From Phocoena phocoena (lineage: Eukaryota; Chordata; Mammalia; Artiodactyla; Phocoenidae), in NCBI RefSeq assembly GCF_963924675.1, contig NC_089230.1, forward strand, positions 1,899,001-1,963,000: a stretch of DNA of 64,000 nt, in the 5' to 3' direction. Positions 21,393 through 34,830 of this stretch are shown here, one piece after another. The notes beneath the pieces were generated by a model, which saw only the letters and a list, made by a program, of their open reading frames with translations, ran no database searches and was not told where the DNA came from. Position numbers and translations under genes: made by a program. Numbering within the stretch: the stretch's first letter is position 1; each line of letters starts with the position of its first letter.

Positions 21393-24300
21393 TCCAGGGC
21401 GCCTTTTAGTTGCATCTCCTGACGCCCTTTAACTCTCCCCACGTCCCCATCTTGCCAGTACACCGCGTTCTGCACAGCAAAAGGCTGGCTCTGGTCACAC
21501 AGCAAACAAATCCAAGTTTGCCGGGAGAGGAGCAAAGATAGAGCCCAGTGGGCGGAGCCACGGCCTCCACACGCTGGGGCATCTGTGGGTTGACAGCTTT
21601 TCTGCTGAGCGTGGAGTGAGGAGAACAGTCCGGATGAACCCCTGGGCGGATCCGGCCTTGACGGGCAGCTGGAAGAAGGGAAGTGCACACAGGAGGCTGA
21701 GGAAGAGTGAGGAGGATACAGGAAGCAGCTCGGGAAGGATCAACGCAGGGCCCTTAGGGGGGCATGGTTCTTGGGGGGCTGTGGGGGTGGCAGCCTGCTC
21801 GCAGGTCTACCAGTTTAGGAAGTCGTGGGCGACCAGCAAGGGCAGCTTCTTTAGGGGTCAGGTTTGGTGAATTTTATTTCCTTACTAGCTGGGGGGCAGG
21901 TAATCAAATTTCAGCTTTTTGGAGAGTGAAGGGACGTGAGGAAGTCGAAACAGGAAGTGCCATTTATCAAGAAGGTTGGTGGTAAAGGCAGCGGAACGGG
22001 GAGAGCAGAGCCCACGGATTTTGAATGAGACGCAGTGCAATACGTTGGTGATGGCGACGGGGCAGCCTCAGAGGAGAGGAAAATGTTCAGGACCAAGAGG
22101 ACCGGGACGAGGAGACAGAGAGGATATGAGAAGAGCATCTGCCCTCCATAGCTGCTGCTCTGGCGGAGACCCTTCTGCGTTCGCTCCCAGCCGGGGTGGG
22201 CGGGTAGCAGGGGTTTCTAACAACAATAGCAAATCTCAGTTTTGATATTTTCTCTAGTCTCTTTATCCTGATTCCTCTCTCTGTCCTGAGCTTTTCTTCA
22301 CTCTAACTACTTAGCCATGATGTGTCTTAGCCCACAAGATGAGATCTGAAATCTATTAAAGAAAAATACAGCAAGACGCGGGAGGAAGAAGAGAACCTAT
22401 GAAAAGCAAATACAAAAGATTAAGGGAATTGAAGTCTGGAACCATTGAATGTGGGTACGAAGACCCCTCTCTAACTCAGTGGCTCTAAATGACATAATTG
22501 TTCAAAATTTGACTCTCCTAACAAAGTCACTGAATCACACACATGCAAAAAGGTTAAACTGTTATGTGTTTAAGAATGCAAAAAGAAGTTTCACATATTA
22601 CAAACCATCTAAAATAGTTTTTAGAAGTATTAGCCCTTAAGGGAGTGAGTTTCCATTATTTCAAAAAATAGATTGTATGAAACAGTTCACTCCCGAATAA
22701 CGCCGACCAAATAAAGTGTCAGTAATAAATGTTCACAAAACATAACAAAATGTTCACAAAAGGGGCAGGAAGGAAGCAGCTGGCTGTTTGGGTGGCGGAG
22801 CCTGCGGCATCGGAGCCCTGGGGCTGCAGTGCCCGTGCCCGGAAGCCACCGTCCAGCCTTCACGAGCTGGACCCCTGGGGTTCCCTGAACTAGCCAGTTT
22901 CTCTTTTTAAAGAAAAAACATTTTTTTAAATGGACGACTACTTGCCAACTTGAACAACTTTAAACTTGGTTCATTTTGTTACTAAATTAAATTTAGTTGT
23001 TTTTGGCAAGTGTATTCATTCTTAGTAGTTTTGCCTTTCAATTTTCCTCTGTAGACTAGTAGGTATAAAGAAAAATGTTTGCAGCTTGGAACCCTGCCCT
23101 GACCCCAAATGCAAGGAGCTTTCAGCGAGGACGTGGTGACGTGAGATCCTCCCTTCCACAAGCAATCCTCTCTAACCCCATTCCGTAGTTGTTTTCTTCT
23201 GCTCTGCTTTCTCTCACTTTTGTTTCTGGTGGATGTATGCTCTGGTCTAGAATATAAATGTTTCAAGCCCCAGAGGCACACCTCCTCTCCTCCGTCCTCA
23301 GGGCCCTTTACATGACACTAAGCGTGCTATGGGTGTCTAATGAATACTCAAAGACACGATCTGATTGACTTACAGAACGCTGGCCTGAAAATGAGGAAAT
23401 CTGGTGTGTTTTGAGCTACGACGTACCATTTCCATGACCTTCGGCACACTGCTCATTGTCTCCATTTCACCAAGAGCTGACTGAGAATTCTTAACTGAAC
23501 CAGAAGAAGGCACCCAGTGATGGAATGAGAAGATGTTATGGTGGCAGCAGTGTGGCCAGGGCAGCAGTCAGCAGGGCTCTGAGAGCTGATGTGGGGTTGC
23601 CCTGCCCTCACTGGAGACCCCCGGTGTCACTGTACCCCAATTCTCTGGGGTGCTAGGGCATCAAAAAAGGGTTGGCCCACTTAAAAGGAGGTGCCAGGAG
23701 ACAGTCAGTGTGCCACTGTCCTTCTGTGTCTGACACAGGCCTCTCTTGTTTCCTCTTTGCGGCTAAGACAGCCTCATCCCTGTCACAAAAGGAAGTTTCA
23801 AAAGAGTGAAGGTTACCATTAGAATTTGAATTACCAGGAAATGGGGCAGAACTTGATGTAGCACATTCCAAAGATGCGGAAAAAAATCTAGTTATTAATT
23901 TGAGTCATTCTCCTCAAGAACAAATTCACATGATGAACAATTTGGACAAATGAAGGGTGAAGATGAAATAATTGCGTCCCAACAGCACGCTCACTCAGAA
24001 CCGGACTGAATAAACCCTAGCGTGAGAGGGGACTTTTCAGAACCACAGATAAAATTTGAGTTCTATTTCACTTGGATGGTAAAAATCACTGGACCTCCGG
24101 AAATTTCATTTAACCTCAGAAAGTTTTCCCTCTTTATCACTTCATGGGATGGTTTTACTTATTAGTCAATCCCACATTCTTCTATAACCTTTTCTTCAGA
24201 GGGAAAGCCCCACATTCGGTACTGAACATCACAAGGCACTGTACCTTTCCCCTGTCTCATCAGGACCCTTGGTGCCACCCGTCAGGCATTGTTTCTATTT

Positions 24301-24638
24301 CCATTTCAGAGAAGGAAGCTCAGGTGTCCAGCGCTGGAGCTGCCTGTGGACCTGGACCCAGTGATGTAACCCCAAACTGAGGCCTGGCCCGAGGGGGGTC
24401 AGGACACGGCGATGGTGAAGGTTATCTCTCAACCGCAGAGGCGAGGTTGTTTCTGCTTTGTAAGACTGCGAGTCCTTTCTGGCTTGTCCTTTGGGAACAG
24501 CCTAGAATCTTCCCACCGTGTTAACATCACAGAACGGCACAGATGAGAAGAGCTCTAAGACAATTTCAGCCCACCACTTCTTCCACTGCCAAATCAGCAG
24601 TAACAGTGGATGAAATGCCATTTAAAAAGCCACAGTTA
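21393..24638. other. Intergenic, mostly unrecognised
   Basis: Unique-looking sequence. It includes a tandem pair of ATGTTCACAAAA (22729-22740 and 22750-22761) and a possible MIR trace near 23370-23490. No gene recognised. Confidence 0.5.
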
Positions 24639-24639
24639 G

Positions 24640-24832
24640 GGGCTTCCTTGGTGGCTCAGTGGTTGAGGGTCCGCCTGCTAATGCAGGGGACACGGGTTCG
24701 TGCCCCGGTCCGGGAGAATCCCACATGGCGCGGAGCGGCTGGGCCCGTGAGCCATGGCCGCTGAGCCTGTGCGTCCGGAGCCTGTGCTCCGCAATGGGAG
24801 AGGCCCGCGTACCGCAAAAAAAAAAAAAAAAA
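24640..24832 (+). mobile_element. CHR-2-like SINE, internally shortened
   Basis: Head GGGCTTCCTTGGTGGCTCAG, CHR-2 body, and a 3' part lacking the GGCCACAACAGTGA block (as in the 8914 copy), then poly-A. Imperfect duplication GCCACAGTTAG / GCAACAGTAG. Confidence 0.93.
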
Positions 24833-27440
24833 GCAACAGTAGTTTTTCCCCAGCAACTTCTTCCGAGGTGGGGGCTGTCTTGAGCCCTTCTGCGTGACAG
24901 GGCGTTCTTCCTGGGGTCCCGGTCATCTCTTCACACTTATAACAACCCTTACGACTGTTTACGTGATTGTATCACCACCACACTGCAGTCTCTTGAAAAA
25001 CGGAGAGCGGCCTCCAGAATTTTCGGCAGAGTCTGTGTTCTTCAGTCATTTCAGGAATTTTCCAGAATGGATGAATTAAAAGTATTCTCTTCTGTCGTTG
25101 TCACGTAACAAGAATAACACCGTTTCGCGTGCAACACAGCCCAGGGACCACTATTACAGAACACATTTCACTTCTCCCTTCATAATGGGGAAGCGTGCAC
25201 TAACTTTACAGTGGGCTTGCCTCTTTCTGGATTCACGACCTTGGGACACCTCCTCCTGAACGCTTTTCCACCTGCTCTGACCTCCGCCACCTTCGTCTAG
25301 AGGCTCAGGATCGTTGCTCTGCTCCTGCCAGCAGCCTGAAGACGCTGCACCGCACAGGTGATAACTGCTTGGTCCTCAAGCATCAAAACCTCCTTGTAAA
25401 AGGGATGCAACAGCTCTGCTATCGGGGCCGATTGAATGGACACCTATGGAGGGTAAACAGTAGGCGCTTAATAAATGTCTGTTCTCCTCATTTCTCAGAG
25501 CAGAGCTTCCCCACTTGATTTTTCATCTTCCTCGTCCCCCTCTACCTGGATGGTAACAACTCCTGTGAAACTTCATTTTCTTAACTAACGAAACTAAAGA
25601 AATGCACGTGATTAAGTTTTTCAGTCCCTGGAAGGAGCATTTGGAATGGACGTGCATGATGAGATGGGGCCAGAGCAGAGCTGGGGAGGAGCTGCAGTCC
25701 CACGTCCTCCCTTCCCAGTGACCGGGAGGCAGGGTCCCGCAGGGCCGGGGGTGGATGCTGGGGGTGGGACGGTGTTCCAGGAGGAGCGGGTGGCGGGTAG
25801 AATGGGGACCTCCTCGTCCCTTCTGTAGTTGATCCCTGCCCCATTTATAACAATGATGGCTGACACTCGGGAACCGTGCGTGCTGATCAGAAACAATCCT
25901 CTGGGACGCTTCCTGGGGGCACTTGGCCGGCTGTCTCAGCCGGGGCCCACCCGTGTGCTGGACCGTGCAGGCTGACCTCCACGAGGGTGGATGCTGTCCT
26001 GGGTGGCGGCACAGCTGAGGTGCTGGGCGTCCTCCTGCCTGCTGTCCCGGCTCATTCCTGCCCCAGTTTGGAATTGCTCAGCCATCTCCTGATCGCATGG
26101 GATGGGGCTCTCTGCCAGGGCCTCTGTGCCCGGCTGCGAACGCATCCTTTCTCTGTGCTGCAAGGGGAGCCGGATGACCTCTCCGCCTGCCAGCCGTCCA
26201 CGGGCCTCGGCTGGGCTTGTGAAAGAGGCAGGCTCACACCTGGACCGGCTCCAGGCTGCTGGGCAGGGCTGCTGGACAAGGATGCTGGACAAGGGCTTGG
26301 TTCTGAATATTCTACCACACTGGGCCCGTCCACGAGAAGCGGCCGGCACCCTGCCCGCCTGGCCACCGGTGGCATGTGTAGGAGGTGCCCGCAGGCCGTG
26401 AGGCGCAGGGCTGGGCTTGCTGAGCTCCTGCCGTTGCCCTGGCAAGACCACAAGGGCCCCTCTTCTCAGACGGGGCCCGGGGGTGCTGAGAGACGGGACC
26501 CCCTGTTCCAGGCAGGGCCCCTGCCGGATGCCTGTCTGCTGTCCCCGCCCGTCCAGAGCAGCTGTGAGGTTTCCGAGCTCCTACTACAGAGGCTTGGGCC
26601 GCCTTTGTCACGATTTCTTCTTTCTGTCCTCAATCAGGCCAAGGTGCACGAAGCTGTCAGGAAAGGGGTCAGTGCTGTTGATTTCCAGCTCATTGGGGCT
26701 GTGGCCGCCACTGAGCGGCACCGTCGAGACCACCAAATCCTGTCGATGCGGAGGGTAGGCTTGGTGGTTTGGGGGACCAGGAGCTAAGAAGGGTCTTGGC
26801 TGGGCGCCTCTGAAAGCAGGCGGTTTCTCTGAGAGCTGAGTTAGGGGGCAGAGGTGGGGCACGGCAAGGGGAACAGGGGCAAGGACCGGCAGCAGAGATG
26901 TCACCACTGCAGGCACAGCCCTGCGTGGGACGCACCCGTGGGACACGTCCAAAGCGAGACCCCCGCCCTCTGCTCCCTCGTCTGGGGCCGTCTCTGCATG
27001 CAGGGAGCCCCCCAGCTTCTGAGCGGCCCCGGCACAGAAAAGTGGGGAGATGCGGACTGCCCCCGCGCTGTGGCTAGCGACGAGAAACGGCCAGTAGGAG
27101 TGACCTTGGCCCCAGAGGAGCGGATCTGCAAGTAGTTTGCTCCAGTTGTTTGCTTCATGAGCTGTCTGAATATGGAGGAGAGTCTCTGATATAATGGTTC
27201 CAGAATCTGGAACTGTGTGCGTGGGGAAACCGCAGAGGGGTCCAGCTGCAGCTGCCCAGCTAACCACCTGCTGGAAAAACGGAGGTCTGCTCTGGCTTCT
27301 CTATCCCGTTTCTCTTCTCTACCCCCCTCCTTCCTTCCACTCTCTCCCCTTCAAAAATGCTGTTATGCAAAACACGTGCACACCAGCACAGCACCAGAAA
27401 CTTCCACATGCCGCAGTCTGTCACGTGTCTAGATGGTAAT
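24833..27440. other. GC-rich intergenic, no gene supported
   Basis: From about 25.6 to 27.2 kb the sequence is GC-rich with long overlapping frames on both strands, the longest 303 codons at 25876-26787 plus. Several frames are open over the same bases, and I recognise no domain in any of them. A MIR 3'-end trace (GTAGGCGCTTAATAAATGTCTG) lies at about 25459-25482. Confidence 0.5.
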
Positions 27441-27464
27441 GATCAAACTTGCTTCAACCAGGGA

Positions 27465-27600
27465 TCACCTCTCTCTCACTCAATCTCTCTCTCACTTATC
27501 TACGTATCTATCTATCTAGCTATGTATCTATCTCTGTAACTATGTATCTATCTATCTATGTGTTTATCTCTCTCTCTCTGCATCCATCTATCAGCTATCT
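27465..27600. repeat. (TCTA)n/(TC)n microsatellite
   Basis: Interrupted TCTATCTATC, TCTCTCTC and ATGTATCTATC blocks; a compound tetranucleotide repeat. Confidence 0.9.
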
Positions 27601-28930
27601 GACTTTAGCTCTGGGAATCTTTATACTTTTGTATCCAGCAATGAGCCGTCTGTCTGCTTAGCTCTGCGGTGACAGTGAATCTGTGTAGGGCCGTAAATGT
27701 TTGGAGGAACAGGAATAAACCCTCTTTGCTGAGTGCGGTAGGAAATATTAAAGCTGTATGAGGGGGCCGTGGCCTGAAGGTCCTGGGGCAGTGAGCCTTC
27801 CACATCCCGGGACCTTCCGGTCACAGGGCTGCTGTCCCCCTGGGCTGCCCCCTTGGGTGCCAGGGCTGGGGGCCGGTCCACACACGCCCGAGTGTTTTCT
27901 AGGTCACGATGGGCGAGACAGGTTTCTCAGGGAGCTGTGAGTGGGGACATCTGCAGAGGCTGCGGTGACCGTGGGTTCAGAGGGAGCGTCTTGCTGCATA
28001 CGGGGGAAGGAACGTGCTCCGGGTGCTGAATTATAGAGCCACACGGAGGGCGTCTGCCTCCCCTGGCTTCTGTGTAACTACAATTTACTTATCATCTGAT
28101 GTTTGTTGGGCAGAGCAAGTGATAGTCACAAAACAGCGGGGGGAACCATCTGCCCCCCAGGGACCCCCAAAATCACACGGAAAAGTAGAATGAGATGTGC
28201 AGTGAAGATACAGAGTTCCGTGACTGAGAACGCAGGGAGTGTGTGTTGATGGGCATCCAGGATCTCGGGGTAGCTTATGCTTTGGCAGTTGTCAGATACG
28301 GACGGGTTTTAAGGAGGATGAGCTAATTTAGGGGAAGGGACCAAGATGGGTGGAGGGTCTCAGAGCCCCAGGCTGCCTCGGGTGCTGGAGAAAGTCTACT
28401 AGGATCACGGTGGTCATACCTGGCACCTAATCGGACCTTTTAGAGTTTGCACCAAAAACCCAGCAACGGGGCTGCTTTGAAATTCCGAGACGTCAAAAGT
28501 GAGGACTTTGGTCACATTCTTAACAAAACTTACTTTGAGTATCTTCAGAAAAGGAAAGAAAGTTGTGGCCTCGGATGAGGCCATGAAACACGTATGTAGA
28601 GCGCTCACGTGTGCTTGTTTTCAGAGGGTTAAAGGAAAATATATGAAACACACACGTTTGCTGGCTGGGCCGCACACCTGGGCAGGCCCAAGAGGGACGT
28701 GGTCCGTGGCCCCGGACTGCCTGGCGCCTTATTAAATGGGACCGTCGGGAAAAGAGGCACAGTTCGTTTCAACAGGTTTTTGCATTTTAGGCATGTAAAT
28801 CCTGCCGTTAAACATGCATTTGCGTCTGAACGCTCTGTGGAAAGCAGCCCTTCTGAGGACCGTGGGCACCCCGTCCGTCAGCAGATGCCTTCGGGGTCTC
28901 CTGATCTGTGTGTGACCCACGCCCTCTTTC
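27601..28930. other. Intergenic, nothing recognised
   Basis: GC-moderate unique sequence without recognisable repeats or genes. Confidence 0.5.
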
Positions 28931-28934
28931 CCAT

Positions 28935-29215
28935 TGCTTTTTTTAAAATTCTTTCACCCCTTATGGAAATATGACATATAGAAAAGTGTACTTAAATCCT
29001 CCGCGTGGTGAATTTCACAGACCCGGCAGCCCTCCATCGTCAGGGCAGATCCACCCCGCACCCCTGGACGCCAGGGCCTCCTTGGCCACTTCCAGGCCCT
29101 GTCACCCACCCTGTCCCCACAAACACTGTGCCAACTTCTGAAAGGTTTTTGTTTGTTTTGCTATTTTTTTGTGCTTTCCATAGACAGCTTTTCATTACTT
29201 TTTAACTGTATATTT
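28935..29215 (-). mobile_element. Old L1 3'-region fragment
   Basis: GGAAATATGACATATAGAAAAGTGTAC ... GGTGAATTTCACAGAC ... TTCCATAGACAG resembles the L1M non-coding segment in antisense. Diverged. Confidence 0.5.
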
Positions 29216-29805
29216 TTCTGTTCTTTAATTTTACTGTAAAACACACTAGAGATGAAGTGGAGATTGCTCAGAAGTGGAGAAAAAGGCAGGATACAGTGTC
29301 AGCTAAATGCATGTTCTTACTGCAAACCCCAGAGGAATCAGATTGTGAAGACTCAGCCCTAAAGCCTGCGTGTCCGAGAAGGGCAGGAAGGACCAGGTTG
29401 AGGCGACTCTGTCGTAACCAAGAAACAGCCCACAGAGGTCAAGGTGAGATAGTGTCCTGGCGTTTTAATTTAAGCAGAACAAAGTCAGCATCTTTCAAAA
29501 CAGGAGCCTCAAGAACTCAGACCTGCACAGTTCCCAGCTCTGGTTAGTGCAAGAGGGGATCTGGCCCGACCCACGTGGTAGGGCTGTGTCACGGGGGAAG
29601 CTGTCACCCACGAGCTCCTGAGGATGAAGGTCGCGTCCTCGTGTCCAGCTGCCCGCGGGTTCCTGCAGGGCCTCAGGGACCGACAGCTCCTGGGAATGAG
29701 TGAAAACTCAGGCGCACTCCCACCCCTTCCCGTGAAACCCTCCTTGCAGCCTCGTTGACTGGTGGTGGACGTGGCCAGGAAACAGCACCTTCCCTCTGTC
29801 CCAGC
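29216..29805. other. Intergenic, nothing recognised
   Basis: A 96-codon frame at 29257-29547 shows no recognisable domain. Confidence 0.5.
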
Positions 29806-30130
29806 TTTTTTTTTTTTTTTTTTTTTAGTTAATTTACAATGTTGTGTTAGTTTCTGGTGTACAGAAAAGTGATTCGTTTATGTATACATAAATACATATT
29901 CATTAGTAATATATATATTATTTTTCAGATTCTTTTCCATTATAGGTAATTCCAAGACATTGACTATAGTTCCCTGTGCTATACCTTGCTGTTTATCTAC
30001 TTTATGTACAGTAGTTTGTATCTGCTAATCCTAAGCTCCTACTTCATCCCTCCTCACCCCGTTTCCCCTTTGGTAATCGTAAGTTTGTTTTCTATGTCTG
30101 TGACTCTGTTTCTGTTTTGTAAATGAGTTC
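29806..30130 (-). mobile_element. 5'-truncated L1, 3' end
   Basis: Starts with a poly-T tract (complement of the L1 tail). TTACAATGTTGTGTTAGTTTC, GTACAGAAAAGTGATTC, TTCCCTGTGCTATACC and TTGTTTATCTACTTTATG-type phrases define a ruminant/cetacean-style L1 3' UTR, minus strand. Confidence 0.9.
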
Positions 30131-30807
30131 ATTTGTGTCACCTCTGTCCCTGCCCCGATGCTCGGCTCAGACCTGCCGTGAGGAAAGGGTTACCAGACAG
30201 AGCAAAGGAAACACAGTGGGCTGGGCAATCTGGTCATCAGATGCACCATGAAGAATTTCAGTGTCATCTAGTATATAACGGCCCACTAGCACAGCAGGGC
30301 AGTATACAGCACAGGCTAAATCTAGCTGGATCTAAGAAATTACCCGTGGTTTCTCTGAAATCCGAGGTGACAGAGGAGCCTGTCATTTATCCACGGCCCT
30401 GCGTGGACCCTGCTCCATCCACAGCCCAGGCTGGGCGGCGCTGATGGGGGGGTCCCTGCGGACGGGAGGGAAGGGCCGCTCTTCCTCGTTTGATTCCTTG
30501 ACCTCTTGTTAAGGTGGTGGTCAAGGAAAGCTTTCATTCCCTTGGGTGAAGCAGGCCTACTGCAGAGGTGACAGGTCAGGACAGGGATGGGAGATGGCAT
30601 CTTCCTGAAGACAGTGGGGTGTGAGGGGGGGTCCTGGTGCCGGTGGGGCCGGGGGGGTGTCCCGAGTCTCTGACTGGGGGTCGGGACAGAGGATGGAGGG
30701 TGAGGTTGCGTCCCCCTGGGCCAGGGGCAGAGATAGGAGCCTTGACCTCAGGACCTGCTTTGTCCACAGGATTCCAGACAAGTCCACGTGGCGTTTGAAG
30801 TCACCAC
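30131..30807. other. Intergenic, nothing recognised
   Basis: GC-rich stretch with a 103-codon frame at 30133-30444 that has no recognisable domain. Confidence 0.5.
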
Positions 30808-31218
30808 CGGTTAGTCTGCTTAGGCTGCTGTGACGAAGTACCAAAGATCGGGGGCCTTAAACCGCAGAAATTCGCCCCCACAGCTCTGGAGGCGGGAGTC
30901 CAAGATCCAGGTGCCGGCAGGGTAGGCATCCCGCTGCAGTCCGGGGGTCCCTCGGGTGCAGGGGGCCGCCACCACACACCACCTCCCCGCACATGTGACG
31001 TCTTCTTTGTGCCAATAAGCAGGGAGAGAGCGAGAGAGGTCTGATGTCTCTTCTTATGGGGACGTGGATCCCGTCATGTCAGGGTGCCACATCTTTATGA
31101 CCTCACGCAACCCTCATTACTCCCTTCTAGGCCCTATTCCCAAATACAGGCGTACTGGGATTTAGGGCTTAAACATAGAAATTTGGGTGGCACAAAATTC
31201 AGCCCACAGCAACTATTG
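30808..31218 (-). mobile_element. MLT1-type (MaLR) solo LTR
   Basis: Plus strand starts GGTTAGTCTGCTTAGGCTGC and continues with an AAGTACCAAAGATCGGGGGC-like block and TCTGGAGGCGGGAGTCCAAG. It ends CACAAAATTCAGCCCACAGCA. This is the complement of an MLT1 LTR, an ancient non-autonomous ERVL-related family. No internal region is adjacent. Confidence 0.85.
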
Positions 31219-33779
31219 AGCAGGGATCTCCGAATTACTCCTGAAAATTTTCAAGTGCCTTCTCATAAGTCCTGTAGTACACACTCCCTCGCTTTAGAGA
31301 CTTGGTATCTTGTTGGAGAGACAAGACTAAACCATCTAAAATAAATACCAAACTCAACAAAATAGCACAAAGGAGCTTCACTGAATGTCTTCAGGGTCCA
31401 GGTTCATAACTATACTTTATTGTTAGGATGTTTTATAATTTGCCGTTCACAATCTAGACCCCCAGCATACAAGTCCTTTTATATAACATTTTACATCTAT
31501 TCACTTACATCTTTGTACAATTTATTGAGTTTACCAATAATAAAGTTGCATTTCTCTTCAGATATGTTATAATTCAGATTCTTAATGAACTAGATGGGCC
31601 TTACTCCTACAATTATAAGTTAATGAGGTTTGATTACAATTTGCTTTAATCGTGTATGAAGGTAGGTAATCAGGGAAAAAGGAGGAATTCTGTAAACCGA
31701 GCCACTCGACAATCATGAAAATCGTCTAGTTGAGGCTTCCTATTTTGTAGATGTGTAAACGAAAAGAGGATTTGGTGAGAATTTTTCTGAGTGTCCCTCG
31801 TTCCTGCCTCAGTGTTTAGTATTTAGTGTCTCCCCGCGTGTTCCGGGCACGGTGCGGGAGCGGCTGAGAGGGGAGCCTGGCCTGTGTCTTCACACTTTGA
31901 GCCCGGGGCTGCAGCTCGTGCTTCCCTCGACCTGTTCTAACCTCCCAGCAGGCCGGCCCTCCCTCAGCCCCAGCCAGAGGAGACCCTGCCCTGACGGCTG
32001 GCTGCACTCAACTGGTCTCGCCATTGACCTTGGCCGTTAGCAGGATCTCCTGGAAACATTCAGGACGATCGGCCTTGCATCTGTGGGAGCAGCCGGCACT
32101 CTGCGTCCCCAGGGCCGGACAAGAAACACGTCAATCCTCCCCTGTGGGGCCTCATCACTGTCGGCTGTTCGATTTCCTGCCAGAGAATAAAATCGCCTCA
32201 GACACAAGGGCCCTGGGACACTGGCCTCCACGCTTCCATCACGTGCCCCTCCAGCACAAAGCACGTACGTCCCTCCCAGTTATAATTTATGAGAAATCAG
32301 AGAGTCCAAGGTAAAAACACAAGGTGAAATACATGCAAGGGGCGACCCCTCTGATGCAGATGAGGGGGCCTCGAGCCTGGAGTGGGAGAACGCTGCCCCC
32401 GCCTGCCTCCGACCCGGCAGCCGGGGGACCTGCTTGGAGCCCATTTCCTCGGGAGGAAGGTTAACTGACACGGCATGGGCCAGAGATTCCAGCGGCGTGT
32501 GTCCCAAGTTACATACGTTTTCTCCTACGAAGCACATTAGGAGGTTTAAAGATGAAACGTTAAAATGTCCACATAAAGAGGGAAAAAAGATAAAATTAAA
32601 TCTCATGCAAAGAGAAAAATTTGTTGATCAGATTACGATAAATGCCACATAATCACATGGCGATCCCTTCACGAAAGGCTGAGTGACCTCCCCCGCCAAT
32701 GACGGCCACGATCACCACCTGCTCTGGTGGGGATGCCCCGTGATGGGGACAGCTCTGCCCCCCAGGAGGTCAGGGTCTGGAAGGAGGGGATCTCATACAC
32801 AAGTTGTAATAACGGGTAGAGAAGTATACGTGTTTGCAGAGATATATGCTTACCCTAAGAGTCCATAGCATAGGTCAGTTATGTACCAAGTTATGAATTC
32901 TGCCTTGTTTTTTATTTGTTTTGAAGACATGAGTTTATTTTAACCTCAGGAAGACTCTGTTACCGCTAGAAGCCAGCAGAGAACAGGGCCGAGCCACTGG
33001 ATCAGGGAATGTTTTGGGGCCGAGGCGGCCTGTGACTGACACGAGAGGGCCTGCGGGGAAAGGCTGGCCGAGCGGCGTGCGGCCCGCGCAGGAGAAAACT
33101 CTGAGGGGTAGAGGCCCCCGCTGGGCAGTGCCGGCTGGGACGTGGTCTGTCAAAACACACGCTTTTACCCAAGTTCCAACGACCCACTGGTGCCCAGAGC
33201 ACTTGAGCGTGTGCAGGCCAGGTAAGCCCTTCACCTGCTGGTGGGTTCTGGCTTAGAACAACCTCCCAGCGTGTGTTCCTTTGGGCCCTAAACACACCTG
33301 CTGGGACCTGAGGACATTAGCACCTCCGTGACTTTGGGGTTTGTAAGATTCTAGTCTGCGGTGCAAGTTACCGTCAGGAATTTGAACCTGGTGCCTTCCG
33401 AGCACCGGGTACACGATGTGCTTGGTAAGGATCTATGGCTTTGCACCTGAGATTTCGAGCTTAACCGGGTGCTGGATGAGGACAGGTGAGGTAGGCATCG
33501 ACGTGGAAAAGAGGATCCACAGCCGGAATGCAGAGGACAAAGAAATGACAGCAGACTGCCCTCAGGGAAGCTTTGATTCTCAGGTTTTAAGTGATGGGTT
33601 GGATTTTGATAGAAAGAGAACACAAATTAATTTGAAATAAGTTTTAAACAATTAGAACTTGATTGATTATAAGTTGTTAGTCGCTCAGTAAGTATGCTCT
33701 TTATATTGTTACCAAGGATGTCTGGGATTTTCACCACTCTGGGAAGCAAGCTCTGTCAACATTTCAAAGCATGTCTCAT
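31219..33779. other. Intergenic, nothing recognised
   Basis: Alternating AT-rich (31.3-31.8 kb) and GC-rich (31.8-33.3 kb) unique sequence. Short frames only. Confidence 0.5.
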
Positions 33780-34830
33780 CCCAGACTAAAGACTTTATTT
33801 TACATTTTAAAAATAGCCCCCTTTTCAAATTACAAATGTAATGAATACTCATTATTGAGAATTTGGGAAAAATAATGTTTTAAGCCAAAATAAAATTGCC
33901 TGTTAATTCCACTATCTAGGGAAAAAAACACTATACTTTGTGGATTTTGTTTCAATCTTTTTTCTACGCGATAGAACTGGGATAATACAGCACACTGGTG
34001 ATTCTTGGTGGAGGGGTATACATTAGAATCAATGAGTGAACTTTTAATAAATACAGAGACACAGGTAACTTTGACACACGTTGCTGGGGAAATCATTGTG
34101 ATTTGAGCCTGCTTTTTTCTCTTAACTTTGTCATAAGCGTTTTCCAGGGTCGATAGATACTTTCTAAAATCACGTTTATTTAAATGGCTGTATAGTTTTC
34201 TACCAAACAGGAAAAAACATAGTTAATTCCTCCCGCCTCCTGTTTTTGAACATTTAGGACCCATTATTGTTTTTTCTCTTCTGTTGTTTCGTTTTTTTAC
34301 TAAATTTATTTATTTATTTTTGGCTGCGTTGGGTTTTCGTTGCTGCACGTGGTCTTTCTCTAGTTGCGGTGAGTGGGGGCTACTCTTTGTTGCAGTGCAC
34401 GGGCTTCTCATTGCGGAGGCTTCTCCTGTTGCAGAGCATGGGCTCTAGGCATGCAGGCTTCAGTAGTTGTGGCATGCGGGTTCAGTAGTTGTGGCTCGTG
34501 GGCTCTAGAGCGCAGGCTCAGTAGTTGTGGCGCACGGGCTTAGTTGCTCTGCAGCATCTGGGATCTTCCCGGACCAGGGCTTGAACCCGTGTTCCCTGCA
34601 TTGGCAGGCGGATTCTTAACCACTGCGCCACCAGGGAAGTCCCGTGCATTGTTGTTAATAATGCTGCACAAACATCCTTTTATCCAAAACTTTGCAAATG
34701 TCCAATTCTTCCTTGGATTCACAGAACTGGAGTAAACGGGTTATAGCGTCTGAAATTGTTAAGTCTCTTGGTAAATTTACATTCCCTCTACCTGTGTTTG
34801 AGAGTGTCTGATGTATCAGATCTTCACCAA
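33780..34830 (-). mobile_element. Old L1-like sequence split by a SINE
   Basis: Phrases such as AAATTACAAATGTAATGAATACTC, TTTAAATGGCTGTATAGTTTTC and, beyond the SINE, TTAATAATGCTGCACAAACATCC match old L1/LINE 3' sequence. The two halves read on across the SINE insertion. Subfamily and ends uncertain. Confidence 0.5.
34295..34643 (-). mobile_element. CHR-1-like long SINE
   Basis: Complement of the CHR-1 SINE: TTTATTTATTTATTTTTGGC tail side, repeated GTAGTTGTGG and GGGCTCTAG blocks, and a head ending CCACCAGGGAAGTCCC. It interrupts the older L1-like sequence. Confidence 0.93.

Noticed and set aside
27449..27661. Frame rich in Leu/Ser/Ile/Tyr repeats
   Set aside because: Translation of the TCTA/TC microsatellite.
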